Assembly: GCA_963788585.1 (NCBI GenBank)
Contig: CAWBHA010000006.1
Coordinates: 62,001 to 126,000 of the forward strand
DNA: 64,000 nucleotides
Direction: 5' to 3'
Origin: Bog-473 sp963788585
Lineage (GTDB): Bacteria > Actinomycetota > Acidimicrobiia > Acidimicrobiales > RAAP-2
Part shown: in pieces, positions 30,341-38,936 of the stretch
Numbering within the stretch: position 1 is the first letter of the stretch
Layout: each line of letters begins with the position of its first letter
The notes under the pieces: model-generated
Databases searched by the model: none
What the model saw: the letters and a program-made list of their open reading frames with translations, nothing else
Told to the model about the DNA's origin: nothing
Made by a program: the position numbers and the translations under genes

Positions 30341-31578
30341 GCAGCCGCACCTACCTCTCGATCGGGGACGTTCTGACGCTGCTCAGGGAGGAGTTCCCCG
30401 ACGTCACCATCTCGAAGATCCGGTTCCTCGAGTCCCAGGGCCTGGTCAACCCGGAGCGGTCGCCGTCGGGTTACCGGAAGTTCTTCGACCACGACGTGGA
30501 GCGCCTGCGCTGGGTGCTCCGGCAGCAGCGGGAGCATTTCCTGCCCCTCAAGGTGATCCGGGACCGGTTGGCCAGCGGGGAGCTGGAGGACCCCGTGGCG
30601 GACCCCCCGAACGGCAAGCAGGCCCGCCACGCTCCCTCCCGGGCCGACACGGGGTCGCCGACGCCGGCCCCGGTGGGCGCGGCGGCGCAGCAACCGACCA
30701 AGGCCGACGAGGAGGCGATGGCGCGGATCCTGGCCGATGCCTCCCGTCGGACCGCCCGGCTGCCCGAGGAGGTGCAGGCGCGCCGTGGGCTCCCTGTCGT
30801 TGGCGACGGCGAGCAGGGTGCGCCAGCCGCCGCCGCCTCGGCCGGCGCCGGCGCCGCGGCCGCGCCGGGCCCGGAGCTGGTGCAGCCCGCACCGCGCACC
30901 ACCACCGCGGGTGGCCACCGTCCCGAGCGCGCGGCGTCCGCTCGCGCCGGAGCGCGCGAGGACGGGGGCAACGGGGCTTCCCTGCCCGCCGGCGCCGAGG
31001 CGCCGACGCGGGCCGGTGCGGCGGCGGAGGCGCAGGCCGAGGCGGCGGAGTCGGCTGCGCGTACCGGAGGGACCGGAGGCAGAGAAGCGCGGGCACGCAA
31101 GGGCCCGGCCCATGCCTCGGACAAGGGCGGGGGAACCGGCGCCCGGGCCGGCGCCATCGCGGGGAGCGCCGGCACCATTGCGGCCGGCGTGGTGACGGGA
31201 GCGAGCCTGACCGCGGAGGAGCTGGCGGCGGCGAGCGGGCTCACGTCGGAGGAGCTGGCCGGCCTCGTGTCCTTCGGGCTGCTCGAGTCGGTGATGGTGG
31301 CGGGCATCGCGACCTATGACGAGGAAGCCCTCACCGTGGCGAACCTGGCTGCGTCCTTCCGGGCGTTCGGGATCGAGCCGCGCCACCTGCGCCTGTACCG
31401 CAACGGCGCCGACCGTGAGATGGGCCTCATCGAGCAGGTGGTCATCCCCTTGCTCCGGCAGCGGAACCCCGAGTCCCGCCAGCGGGCCATGGAGGCGGCC
31501 GATGAGCTGGCCGGACTCGGCCAGTCCATGCGGGCCACGCTGGTGCGCTCGGCCCTGCGCAGGCACCTGGGGGGGTGA
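30337..31578 (+). CDS. MerR-family regulator, FtsR-like
   Basis: 413 residues. The N-terminal MerR winged helix (about 5-75: YLSIGDVLTLLREEFPDVTISKIRFLESQGLVNPERSPSGYRKFF) is followed by a coiled region, a long Ala/Gly/Arg-rich linker (about 90-285) and a conserved C-terminal domain. The last reads SLTAEELAAASGLTSEELAGLVSFGLLES, then FRAFGIEPRHLRLYRNGADREMGLIEQV. The match is to Rv1828/FtsR, which in Corynebacterium activates ftsZ. The linker is much longer than usual and low in complexity. GTG overlaps the end of the garA-like gene, so the two are probably translated together. Confidence 0.88.
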   Translation: MSSRTYLSIGDVLTLLREEFPDVTISKIRFLESQGLVNPERSPSGYRKFFDHDVERLRWVLRQQREHFLPLKVIRDRLASGELEDPVADPPNGKQARHAPSRADTGSPTPAPVGAAAQQPTKADEEAMARILADASRRTARLPEEVQARRGLPVVGDGEQGAPAAAASAGAGAAAAPGPELVQPAPRTTTAGGHRPERAASARAGAREDGGNGASLPAGAEAPTRAGAAAEAQAEAAESAARTGGTGGREARARKGPAHASDKGGGTGARAGAIAGSAGTIAAGVVTGASLTAEELAAASGLTSEELAGLVSFGLLESVMVAGIATYDEEALTVANLAASFRAFGIEPRHLRLYRNGADREMGLIEQVVIPLLRQRNPESRQRAMEAADELAGLGQSMRATLVRSALRRHLGG

Positions 31579-31599
31579 CGCAAGCCCGGGATCGGGCGC

Positions 31600-31605
31600 T
31601 ACATT
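31600..31605 (+). promoter_or_regulatory. -10 box of the DUF151 gene (leaderless)
   Basis: TACATT, 6 nt before the ATG at 31612. Confidence 0.55.
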
Positions 31606-31611
31606 TCAGTC

Positions 31612-32112
31612 ATGGTCCGTGTGCTTCTCCGAGCCGTCAGGGTGGACCTGCAGTCGAACACACCGGTGCTCCTCCTCCAGGAGACCGAGGGCGAGGGACG
31701 CACGCTGCCGATCTTCATCGGGAGCCCCGAGGCAACGGCCATCGCCTACGCACTGCAGGGCGTCACCATGCCGCGCCCGCTCACGCACGACCTCATGAAG
31801 GACATGCTCGGGGCCCTCGACATCAACGTCGAGCGGGTCATCATCACGGAGCTGCGCTCCCAGACGTACTACGCCGAGATGCACCTGGTGCGTGGCGAGG
31901 AGCGGACCGTCGTCTCGAGCCGACCCTCCGACGCGGTGGCGGTGGCGGTGCGCACCGAGACCCCGCTCTTCGTCTCCGACGAGCTCATGGAGTCCGAGGG
32001 GATCATCCTGGCCCTCGACGTCGAGGAGGAAGAGGACGACACGCCTGACGAGTTGGTCGGGCAGTTCCGCCAGTTCCTCGACTCCGTGCGCCCGGAGGAC
32101 TTCGAAGGGTGA
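31612..32112 (+). CDS. Bifunctional nuclease family protein (DUF151)
   Basis: 166 residues, homologue of Rv1829. Family sequence: NTPVLLLQETEGEGRTLPIFIGSPEATAIAYALQG, RPLTHDLMKDML, SSRPSDAVAVAVRTETPLFV, followed by an acidic tail EEEEDDTPDELVGQFRQFLDSVRPEDF. Plant and thermophile members have been reported to have RNase/DNase activity; the physiological substrate is unknown. Gene order with the MerR gene is conserved across Actinobacteria, suggesting a shared but undefined role near growth control. Confidence 0.92.
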   Translation: MVRVLLRAVRVDLQSNTPVLLLQETEGEGRTLPIFIGSPEATAIAYALQGVTMPRPLTHDLMKDMLGALDINVERVIITELRSQTYYAEMHLVRGEERTVVSSRPSDAVAVAVRTETPLFVSDELMESEGIILALDVEEEEDDTPDELVGQFRQFLDSVRPEDFEG

Positions 32113-32720
32113 CCTCCTCCCGTTGGGCGCTCGCCTTGCTGGCGTGCGCCTTCGTCCTCGCGGCCTGCAGCAGCTCCAACGCGCCGAACAGCACCACCAC
32201 CTCGACGACGCGGCAGCAGCAGCGGACCACCACGAGCGCACCGTCGGGCAACACCTCCGTACCGAGCACCACGAGCACCACGGGTGCGTCGGCGGCGGGG
32301 TGCAACCACATCTCGGCGACCTCGGGCCAGGGGCAGGGAGCGGCCGGCACGATCACGGGAACGGTGACCGTCACGAACACCGGGTCGACCCCGTGCACCG
32401 TCAACGGCTACCCGATTCTGGCGCTCTTCTCCGGGAGCGGGGCACCGCTCACCGTCACGGTGGTCAACGGTCTCACGGTGAGCATCTCGCCTCCGGCCGA
32501 CGGCGCGCCCGCGGCAGTCACCCTCGCCCCCGCGGGAACCGCGCAGTTCGCCTACCAGTTCTCCGACGTGCCCGTCGGCTCCGAGACGAGCTGTCCGACC
32601 TCGGAGGCGGCCTCGGTGACGATGCCGGGCGCCACGACCGGTTCGGCCAACTTCGCGTTGGCGATCGATCCCTGCAACAACGGGACCGTGCACGTCTCGC
32701 CGGTCTACAGTGGGTCGTAG
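32109..32720 (+). CDS. Lipoprotein, DUF4232-like
   Basis: 203 residues. Signal peptide with lipobox: ALLACAFVLAACSSSN, so Cys at about residue 20 would be lipidated and the protein anchored on the outer face of the membrane. A Thr/Ser-rich spacer precedes a beta-sandwich domain with HISATSGQGQGAAGTITGTVTVTNTGSTPCTVNGYPILALF, typical of DUF4232, and paired cysteines (CNH, CTV, CPT, CNN). Role unknown. GTG overlaps the DUF151 stop. Confidence 0.8.
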   Translation: MTSSRWALALLACAFVLAACSSSNAPNSTTTSTTRQQQRTTTSAPSGNTSVPSTTSTTGASAAGCNHISATSGQGQGAAGTITGTVTVTNTGSTPCTVNGYPILALFSGSGAPLTVTVVNGLTVSISPPADGAPAAVTLAPAGTAQFAYQFSDVPVGSETSCPTSEAASVTMPGATTGSANFALAIDPCNNGTVHVSPVYSGS

Positions 32721-32739
32721 GACCTCAGGACCCGGACCC

Positions 32740-32759
32740 GGACCCCGACGCCGGGGTCC
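32740..32759. terminator. Bidirectional terminator hairpin
   Basis: GGACCCCG / CGGGGTCC, 8-bp stem with a 4-nt loop, between the convergent lipoprotein and oxidoreductase genes. Confidence 0.6.
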
Positions 32760-32771
32760 CTGGTGGGGGGT

Positions 32772-33761
32772 TCAGCTCCCCGGTGCGACGAGGACCCGGC
32801 CCCGTACCGCCGCGTCGATCATGCGGTCGAGGGCTGCGGTGAGACCGTCGAGGCCGATCTCCTCGTGCACCATGTCCTCGCAGCGCTCGAGCGGGAACGA
32901 CCCGGCCAGGTCCGCCCACAGGGCCCGGCGCTCGCCGATGGGGGTCATGACCGTGTCGACGCCGAGGAGGGCGACGCCGCGGATGATGAACGGATAGACG
33001 GTCGTGGACAGGTTGTTGCCGCCGGTCAGGCCGCTCGCCGCGACGGCGCCGCCGTAACGGACGGTGCGCAACGCCTCGGCCAGCGCCGTGCCACCGACGC
33101 AGTCCACGACACCGCCCCAGAGCTGCGGGCCGAGCGTGCGCCCGTCGTTCTCGGTGAATTGGCGGCCGATGACGCGTGATGCGCCGAGAACCTTCAGGTA
33201 CTCGTGCTCCGCGGTCTTGCCCGACGACGCCACCACCTCGTAGCCCTCGTTCGCGAGGAGCGCGACGGCGGCGCTGCCGACGCCTCCGGACGCCCCGGTC
33301 ACCAGGATGGGCCCGTCATCGACGGTGGTGCCGTGTTGCGTCAGGCTCCGCAGCGACAGGAGCGCCGTGAAGCCCGCCACCCCGATGATGACGGCGTTGC
33401 GGCAACTCAGCGCATCGGGCAGCGGCACCACCCAGTCGGCCGGGACGCGGGCGTAGCCCGCAAAGCCGCCGTGATGGGCCACGCCGAGGTCGTAACCCTG
33501 GACCAGCACCCGCTGGCCTGGGGTGAAGTCCGGGCTCGAGCTCTCCTCGACGGTGCCCGCCAACTCCACCCCAGGGACGAGCGGGAACGAACGGGCCACC
33601 CGGTTGCCCTGGCGCGTGACCATGGCGTCCTTGAAGTTGATCACCGACCACTCGACCCGTACCAGCACGTCGCCTTGCGGGAGGTCGTCGTCGCCGAGCT
33701 CGACGACCGCGGGACGGATGACCTCGCCCGACTTCGACAGCACGTAGGCGGGGAAGCGCAT
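32772..33761 (-). CDS. Zinc-independent MDR oxidoreductase, AcuI/YhdH type
   Basis: 329 residues. Starts MRFPAYVLSKSGEVIRPAVVELGDDDLPQGDVLVRVEWSVINFKDAM, characteristic of the AcuI/YhdH branch, whose members reduce acryloyl-CoA with NADPH. PLVPGVELAGTV and the nucleotide loop LVTGASGGVGSAAVALLA are present; the Cys ligands of zinc alcohol dehydrogenases are missing. ATG 33761 is selected over the longer GTG because TACAGT lies 6 nt upstream. Divergent from the S9 peptidase with the two -10 boxes about 45 bases apart. Confidence 0.9.
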   Translation of the reverse strand: MRFPAYVLSKSGEVIRPAVVELGDDDLPQGDVLVRVEWSVINFKDAMVTRQGNRVARSFPLVPGVELAGTVEESSSPDFTPGQRVLVQGYDLGVAHHGGFAGYARVPADWVVPLPDALSCRNAVIIGVAGFTALLSLRSLTQHGTTVDDGPILVTGASGGVGSAAVALLANEGYEVVASSGKTAEHEYLKVLGASRVIGRQFTENDGRTLGPQLWGGVVDCVGGTALAEALRTVRYGGAVAASGLTGGNNLSTTVYPFIIRGVALLGVDTVMTPIGERRALWADLAGSFPLERCEDMVHEEIGLDGLTAALDRMIDAAVRGRVLVAPGS

Positions 33762-33767
33762 CGGCTC

Positions 33768-33773
33768 ACTGTA
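33768..33773 (-). promoter_or_regulatory. -10 box of the AcuI-like gene (leaderless)
   Basis: TACAGT on the minus strand, 6 nt before ATG 33761. Confidence 0.55.
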
Positions 33774-33816
33774 GAGGGCGGCGCCTGCTCCATCGGGCGT
33801 CGCCTTCTCCACCGGG

Positions 33817-33822
33817 TACGTT
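33817..33822 (+). promoter_or_regulatory. -10 box of the S9 peptidase gene (leaderless)
   Basis: TACGTT, 6 nt before ATG 33829. Confidence 0.55.
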
Positions 33823-33828
33823 CGCACC

Positions 33829-35805
33829 ATGGCCACAACGGCAGGTTACGGGCGCTGGGATTCGCCGATCGCGGCGGCCGACGTCGCCCGGGCCAAGGTG
33901 TCCCTCTCCGACCTCTGTTCCGACGGCGACGCGCTCTACTGGCTCGAGTCGCGGCCCGCCGAGGCCGGTCGCGTCGTCATGGTGCGCTCCGGCGCGGACG
34001 GCCTCACCGACCATTCGCCGCCGGAGGTCAGCATCCGCAGCCGCGTGCACGAGTACGGCGGCGCAGCGGTGTGCATCGTGCCGGGCCGGGAGGCCGGCGC
34101 CTTCGCCTACGTGGACCTGGCCGACCAGAGGGTCTGGTTCTGCGACGGCGCCGGTGGGCCGGGCCGGCCCGGGTCAGCCACGCTGCGCGCGCTGACCGCG
34201 GCACCGCCCGAGGGTGAGGTCCACAATCACGGCGGGCTGAGCGCGACGGCCGACGGGGACTGGATCCTGGCGGTGCGCGAGGTGCACCGACGAGGCGCGG
34301 TGCGGCCGCAGCGCAGCGTCGTCGCGCTCTCGACGCGCCGGGCGGAGCCCGGCCCGTGCACGCTCGTCGAAGGACACGACTTCTACGGGCAGCCCCGGGT
34401 CCACCCGACGGGCGCCCGCCTGGCGGTGGTGGCGTGGGACCACCCCGACATGTCGTGGGACGCATCGGTCGTCCTGGTGGCCGGGTTGCGGCAGCGCCCC
34501 GGCCCCGCGGGCCCCGCGCTCGAGGCGGAGGGTGCGCCGTGGCCGGTCGCGGGCGGGCCGGGCGAGTCGGTAGGGCAGCCGCGGTGGGCGGGCGACGGCA
34601 CGTTGCGCTTCGTCTCGGACCGCGACGGGTGGTGGCAGCCCTACGCCCATTCGGGCGAGCCGGGCGAGGCGCCGCCCGCCCGCAAGCTGAGCCACCTCGA
34701 GGCCGAGTTCCACGGGCCGGACTGGGTGCTCGGGCAGTCGACCATGGCTGAACTGGTCGACGGCACCTTCGTCGCCCGCGTGACCGCCGTGGGCCGCGAC
34801 GCCCTTGTGCTACTCCCGCCGAGGGCCCCCGCCTCGATGGCACCGGAGCGGCTCGAGCAACCCTGCGTCTCCGTCTCCGCGGTGTGCGCCCACCGCGAGG
34901 GCATCGCGGTCATCGGGACGACGCCGGAGGCACCGTCGAACGTCTGGGTCTGCGCCCGCGGAGAGGCGCCGCGGCCCCTGCGCCCGCCGCCCGCGCAGGT
35001 CCTGGCCCAGCGGGACGTGGCCCGCGGCGAGGCCTTCTCCCTGCGCGGGCGTTCCGGGAGGCCCGTGCACGCAACGCTCTACCGCCCGACCCTGGGCGCG
35101 ACGAAGGGCCCGGCCGGCACCACGCCGCCGCTCGTGACGTGGTGCCACGGGGGTCCGACGTCGTCGTGCCAGCCCGGCCTGGATCTGACGCTGCAGTTCT
35201 TCACGACACGCGGCTTCGCCGTCGCCTGTGTCGACTATTCGGGGAGCGCCGGATACGGCCGTGCCTACCGGTGCGCCCTGTGGGGCCAATGGGGCGTGGC
35301 CGACGCCGAGGACTGCCTCGACGCGGCGCTGCACCTCGCCGCCCGGGGTGACGTCGACCCGCGGCGCATGGCGGTGCGGGGCGGCAGCGCCGGGGGCATG
35401 ACCGCCCTGAACGCGCTGGCGTCGGGTGAGGGGTTCGCCGCCTGTGCGTCCTGGTACGGCGTGACGGACCTGATGGGCCTGGTCGCCACGACCCACGACT
35501 TCGAGGCGCACTACACCGACCGTCTCATCGGCCCCTTGCCCCGGGACGAAGGACTGTACGAGGAGCGCTCGCCCCTGCGGCGGGCCGCCGCCATGGATGG
35601 TGCCGTGCTGCTCCTCCAGGGGAGCGAGGACCCGATCGTGCCCCCAGCGCAGGCCGAGGGCATGCGCGATGCCCTCGACGCCGTGGGGACCCGCTGCGAC
35701 CTGCGTTTCTTCGAGGGGGAGGGACACGGTTTCCGCCGGGCCGACACGCTGACCGCATGTCTGGCGGCCGAACTGGCGTTCTACCTCGAGGAGCTGCGCC
35801 TCTAA
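33829..35805 (+). CDS. S9 family prolyl oligopeptidase-like serine peptidase
   Basis: 658 residues with no signal peptide, so cytoplasmic. The N-terminal 400 residues are a beta-propeller (YWLESRPAEAGR, SIRSRVHEYGGAA, DGDWILAVREVH, LRFVSDRDGWWQPYAH). The C-terminal alpha/beta hydrolase has the nucleophile S520 in RGGSAGGM, Asp 601 in QGSEDPIVPP and His 633 in GEGHGF; the oxyanion loop is WCHGGPTSS. This combination fits acylaminoacyl or dipeptidyl peptidases of S9C. Substrate not predictable. Confidence 0.92.
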   Translation: MATTAGYGRWDSPIAAADVARAKVSLSDLCSDGDALYWLESRPAEAGRVVMVRSGADGLTDHSPPEVSIRSRVHEYGGAAVCIVPGREAGAFAYVDLADQRVWFCDGAGGPGRPGSATLRALTAAPPEGEVHNHGGLSATADGDWILAVREVHRRGAVRPQRSVVALSTRRAEPGPCTLVEGHDFYGQPRVHPTGARLAVVAWDHPDMSWDASVVLVAGLRQRPGPAGPALEAEGAPWPVAGGPGESVGQPRWAGDGTLRFVSDRDGWWQPYAHSGEPGEAPPARKLSHLEAEFHGPDWVLGQSTMAELVDGTFVARVTAVGRDALVLLPPRAPASMAPERLEQPCVSVSAVCAHREGIAVIGTTPEAPSNVWVCARGEAPRPLRPPPAQVLAQRDVARGEAFSLRGRSGRPVHATLYRPTLGATKGPAGTTPPLVTWCHGGPTSSCQPGLDLTLQFFTTRGFAVACVDYSGSAGYGRAYRCALWGQWGVADAEDCLDAALHLAARGDVDPRRMAVRGGSAGGMTALNALASGEGFAACASWYGVTDLMGLVATTHDFEAHYTDRLIGPLPRDEGLYEERSPLRRAAAMDGAVLLLQGSEDPIVPPAQAEGMRDALDAVGTRCDLRFFEGEGHGFRRADTLTACLAAELAFYLEELRL

Positions 35806-35808
35806 GAT

Positions 35809-37281
35809 TTGCCGGGGTTCGCTGCCACCGATGCCCCCGTGTGCGAGGCTTTCGAGACACCCATGCCGACTGCTTCTACGACGACGATCCCGACATGGCC
35901 CAGCGGTCTGACGGCCGCGTGCCGTCGTGCCTTCGAGCGGGTGAAGGCCATCTCCCCGGAGTCCGGGGACGCGCTCTTGTACGGGGCCAGCGCGCTGTTC
36001 GCCCTGCTGACCATCCTCACGTCGACCAACGCGCTGTACCAGGTCTGGGGCCGCATGGCGCTGCTGCCGTTCGTCTTCGGCGCGGTGGTCTCGACCGTGC
36101 TCACCGTGGTGGTGCAGCGGGCCCGTCGGCGTCAAGCGGCCGGCGCGCTGACGCCCCGCCAACATCATCGGGCCTGGGTGGCGCGCATCGTCGTGGCCGT
36201 CTTGGTGTTCGCCGGCGCACTGGCGATCCCGCTCGGCTTCGAGATCCTGTGGCGCTTCGACGGCGTCGCCGGGTCGCACCAGCAGCCCGAGGTCGTCACG
36301 GTCGAGGTCGGTGGCCAGGATCTGGTGCGGGGACAGGACCCCTATCACACGCTGGTTCGCCTGCCGCATGCCGTGCCGTACCACGCGCCCGGCGAGCCGG
36401 ACTACGCCGGCTTCCTGCCCTATCTCCCGCTCATGGCGGTGGCGGGGATCCCGAGCGACATCTGGCCCAACAACGGCCTCAGTGACGCCCGCATCTTCTT
36501 CTGCCTCACCACCCTGGGGGTTTCGGCCTTCGCGCTCTACCTCTGCCGCGCCGACGGCCGACGCAAGATCCGCGCGTTGCAGGCGCTGGTCATCTTGCCC
36601 CTGGCGTCGCTCCCTCTCGCCACAGGGGGGGACGACATCCCGGTGGTCGCGTTCCTTCTCCTCGCGGTGGTGCTGGCGCAACGGCGACAACCCTTCGCGT
36701 CAGGTCTGGTGTTCGGCATCGCCTCGGCGATGAAGTTCACCGCCTGGCCGTTGGCCGCGCTCGGGCTGTTCGCGGCGCGCGGCCGCAACGGAGAGCGCCG
36801 GCCGATCTCGATGCTCGCCGGCATGCTCGTGGTGGCCGTCCCGACCATCTTTCCCTTCGCCCTGCGCGGCCCGTTCGCGCTGATCGACGACGTCGTGCTC
36901 TTCCCGCTCGGGTTGAGCGCCATTCCCTCGACCGCCGCCAGCGCCCTCCCCGGCCACGTGCTCGTGAGTGCGTTCCCGTCGTTGAGCCGCGCCCTGCCGC
37001 TGTCGGTCGGCCTCGTGCTGGCGGTGCTCCTCGCTCGTCATCTCTACCGCCATCCGCCCCAGACCGTGTCGGAGGTGTGCACGATCTCCGGGATCGTCCT
37101 GGCGGTGCTCATCCTGCTGGCGCCGAACCCGCGGGTGGGCTACCTGCTCTACCCGGTCAACTTCTTGGTCTGGGCCTACCTGTTGGCCGAACCCTCCGGC
37201 CGGTCGGCGCCGCCGGCCGACGCGGTACTCGCCGAGGGCGACCGCGAGAGCAAGTCGGCGCTGTCCGGCGCCGCCCACTGA
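35809..37281 (+). CDS. Multi-pass membrane glycosyltransferase, GT87-like
   Basis: About 490 residues with roughly ten hydrophobic helices, for example LLYGASALFALLTILTS, IVVAVLVFAGALAIPLGF, FLLLAVVLAQ, SVGLVLAVLLA and GIVLAVLILLAP. The loop GGQDLVRGQDPYHTLVRLPHAVPYH and the later KFTAWPLAALGLFAA resemble polyprenyl-phosphate-mannose-dependent GT87 mannosyltransferases (DUF2029). The assignment is by overall pattern only. Start uncertain: TTG 35809 gives the longest frame, ATG 35863 (MPTASTTTIP) is equally reasonable. Confidence 0.75.
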   Translation: MPGFAATDAPVCEAFETPMPTASTTTIPTWPSGLTAACRRAFERVKAISPESGDALLYGASALFALLTILTSTNALYQVWGRMALLPFVFGAVVSTVLTVVVQRARRRQAAGALTPRQHHRAWVARIVVAVLVFAGALAIPLGFEILWRFDGVAGSHQQPEVVTVEVGGQDLVRGQDPYHTLVRLPHAVPYHAPGEPDYAGFLPYLPLMAVAGIPSDIWPNNGLSDARIFFCLTTLGVSAFALYLCRADGRRKIRALQALVILPLASLPLATGGDDIPVVAFLLLAVVLAQRRQPFASGLVFGIASAMKFTAWPLAALGLFAARGRNGERRPISMLAGMLVVAVPTIFPFALRGPFALIDDVVLFPLGLSAIPSTAASALPGHVLVSAFPSLSRALPLSVGLVLAVLLARHLYRHPPQTVSEVCTISGIVLAVLILLAPNPRVGYLLYPVNFLVWAYLLAEPSGRSAPPADAVLAEGDRESKSALSGAAH

Positions 37282-37330
37282 CACCGAGACATCGACGAGC
37301 CCGTACTGAAGCATCGCCGAAGCCGAACGG

Positions 37331-38020
37331 CTACGACGACTCGTCGTCCTCCTGGAACAGGCGAACGGTGAAGGGCGTCGCACCGGTGGGTGGCGCGCCC
37401 TTGCCGAACGTCGTCGGGGGGATGGTCGCCCCCATCTCCCAGTAGTACCCGTCGGTGCCGGCGAGCTTGCCGAGGACCTCGAGCGTGTTGGTCGCGTTCG
37501 CCGCGGGGCCCTGGTCGAAGACCTGCCAGCCCTGCTGCTTCATGACGGCCGCGAAGAAGGAGAGCACCTCGGCCTGGGTGGCGTCGGCGCGGAAGCTCAC
37601 CTGGGCGTCGAACTGGCCCGAGCCTGCGCTGGTGTTCTGATGGGACTCCCGCACCGAGCCCGCGGGGACGAAGACCGCGTTGAGGATGTTCGTCGGTGGC
37701 TCACCGCCGGTGACGATCGGCCCGAGGAGGCCCGCGGCCGACTCGGCCTTCAGCGAGGACCCCGACACGACGACGGGCACCGAGGTGGTGCGGACAGGGG
37801 CCGGCGACTGCGAGGTCACGATGCCGATGGTCACGAACACGACCAGGATGAGCGTGGCCAGACCGAGCACGACCATGGCGGGCCGGATGGAGAAGCCGCC
37901 CGGAGTGGGCGGACGCCGAGGCGGCTCGGTCCGGGTCCCCGGCTCGGTCCCCGGAGGGCGTCCGGGCGGCGCCGGGACCCCGTCGTCCCGCCACCCGGTG
38001 TCGGTCTCGTGCAGCGTCAT
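37331..38020 (-). CDS. Membrane-anchored protein of unknown function
   Basis: 229 residues. A Pro/Arg-rich cytoplasmic N-terminus is followed by one transmembrane helix (about 48-70, PAMVVLGLATLILVVFVTIGIV) and an extracytoplasmic domain with FDAQVSFRADATQAEVLSFFAAVMKQQGWQVFDQG, an alpha/beta fold, and YYWEMGATIPP. I do not recognise the family; similar proteins occur in actinobacteria as hypothetical proteins. ATG 38020 is downstream of TAGGCT by 9 nt on the minus strand. It ends 12 bases before the thiD stop on the same strand, so thiD may read into it. Confidence 0.75.
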   Translation of the reverse strand: MTLHETDTGWRDDGVPAPPGRPPGTEPGTRTEPPRRPPTPGGFSIRPAMVVLGLATLILVVFVTIGIVTSQSPAPVRTTSVPVVVSGSSLKAESAAGLLGPIVTGGEPPTNILNAVFVPAGSVRESHQNTSAGSGQFDAQVSFRADATQAEVLSFFAAVMKQQGWQVFDQGPAANATNTLEVLGKLAGTDGYYWEMGATIPPTTFGKGAPPTGATPFTVRLFQEDDESS

Positions 38021-38032
38021 GGCAAGGCCAGC

Positions 38033-38897
38033 CTACGGCGGCCCCGACCACCCGAAATGGTCGAGGGGCCCATGCCCGGCGCCCAGGTGCCAGGTGGCCG
38101 AGCCGGCCAGCGCGCGCGCCACGAAGGCCTTGGCCTCCTCGATGGCGTTGGGCACCGTGGACCCCCTGGCCAGGAGCGCGGCGATCGCCGCCGAGAGGGA
38201 GCAGCCGGTCCCGTGGTCGTTGCCGGTGGCCACCCGAGTCCCCGCCAGCACGGTCGTGCCGTCGGGGCCGGCCACGACGTCGTCGGCCGAGTCGCTGAGG
38301 TGGCCGCCCTTGACGACCACGTACCGGGCGCCCGTCGCCCGGATCCGCTCCGCGACCGCCACCCGGGCCGCCACCGTCTCGAGGGCCTCGACGGAGGTGT
38401 CGCCGAGAATGGCCGCCTCGCGGCAGGTTCGGCGTGGTGACCAGCGCGTGGGGGAGGAGTGCCTCGAGGTAGGCGACGACGCCCTCGGGCTCCATCAGGG
38501 GGTGCCCGGTGGAGGAGACGAGGACCGGGTCGACGACGAGCCGGGGGAGGCGCCCGCCGGCGGCGAGGCTGGCCACCTCCTCGACGATCGGCCCGTTCGC
38601 CAGCATGCCCGTCTTGACGCTGCGCACCCCGAGGTCATCGAGCACGGTCTCGACCTGCTGGCGCACGAAGGCCGGGTCGAGCGCCACCACCCCGCGCACC
38701 TCGGCCGTGTTCTGCGCCGTGACCGCGGTCAACGTGGAGGTGCCGTGCACGCGTAGCGCCGCGAACGTCTTGAGGTCCGCCTGGGCCCCGGCGCCGCCTC
38801 CCGAGTCGGAGCCCGCGATGGTGAGCGCGGTCGGCGGCGTCTGGTCCGACCCGTCCATCGGGTCCGTCTGGTCCGTCGCGTCCGTCGGGTCCGGCAC
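38033..38897 (-). CDS. thiD: Hydroxymethylpyrimidine (phosphate) kinase ThiD, one +1 frameshift
   Basis: Phosphorylates HMP and HMP-P in thiamine synthesis. Starts with an Asp/Thr-rich leader, then ALTIAGSDSGGGAGAQADLKTFAALRVHGTSTLTAVTAQNT, the ribokinase-fold beginning with the substrate loop. Later parts are VSSTGHPLM, VVVKGGHL and the GTGC active-site loop GNDHGTGCSLSAAIAALLARG. The frame breaks near 38421: TTPNLP continues as EAAILGDTSVEALETVAARVAVAERIRATG one frame over, as if CCGGAG had become CCGCGAG. GTG 38897 has TATGGT 6 nt upstream. Divergent from thiG. Confidence 0.92.
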
Positions 38898-38903
38898 CGA
38901 GCC

Positions 38904-38909
38904 ACCATA
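38904..38909 (-). promoter_or_regulatory. -10 box of thiD (leaderless)
   Basis: TATGGT on the minus strand, 6 nt before GTG 38897. Confidence 0.55.
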
Positions 38910-38923
38910 GGCGGGCCCCGGAG

Positions 38924-38929
38924 TATCTT
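38924..38929 (+). promoter_or_regulatory. -10 box of thiG (leaderless)
   Basis: TATCTT, 7 nt before GTG 38937. It lies only 15 bp from the divergent thiD -10, so the two promoters share their core DNA. Confidence 0.55.
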
Positions 38930-38936
38930 CGTTCCC

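Noticed and set aside
34810..36690. 626-codon minus-strand frame opposite the S9 peptidase and membrane protein
   Set aside because: Covers parts of two well supported plus-strand genes and shows no domain.
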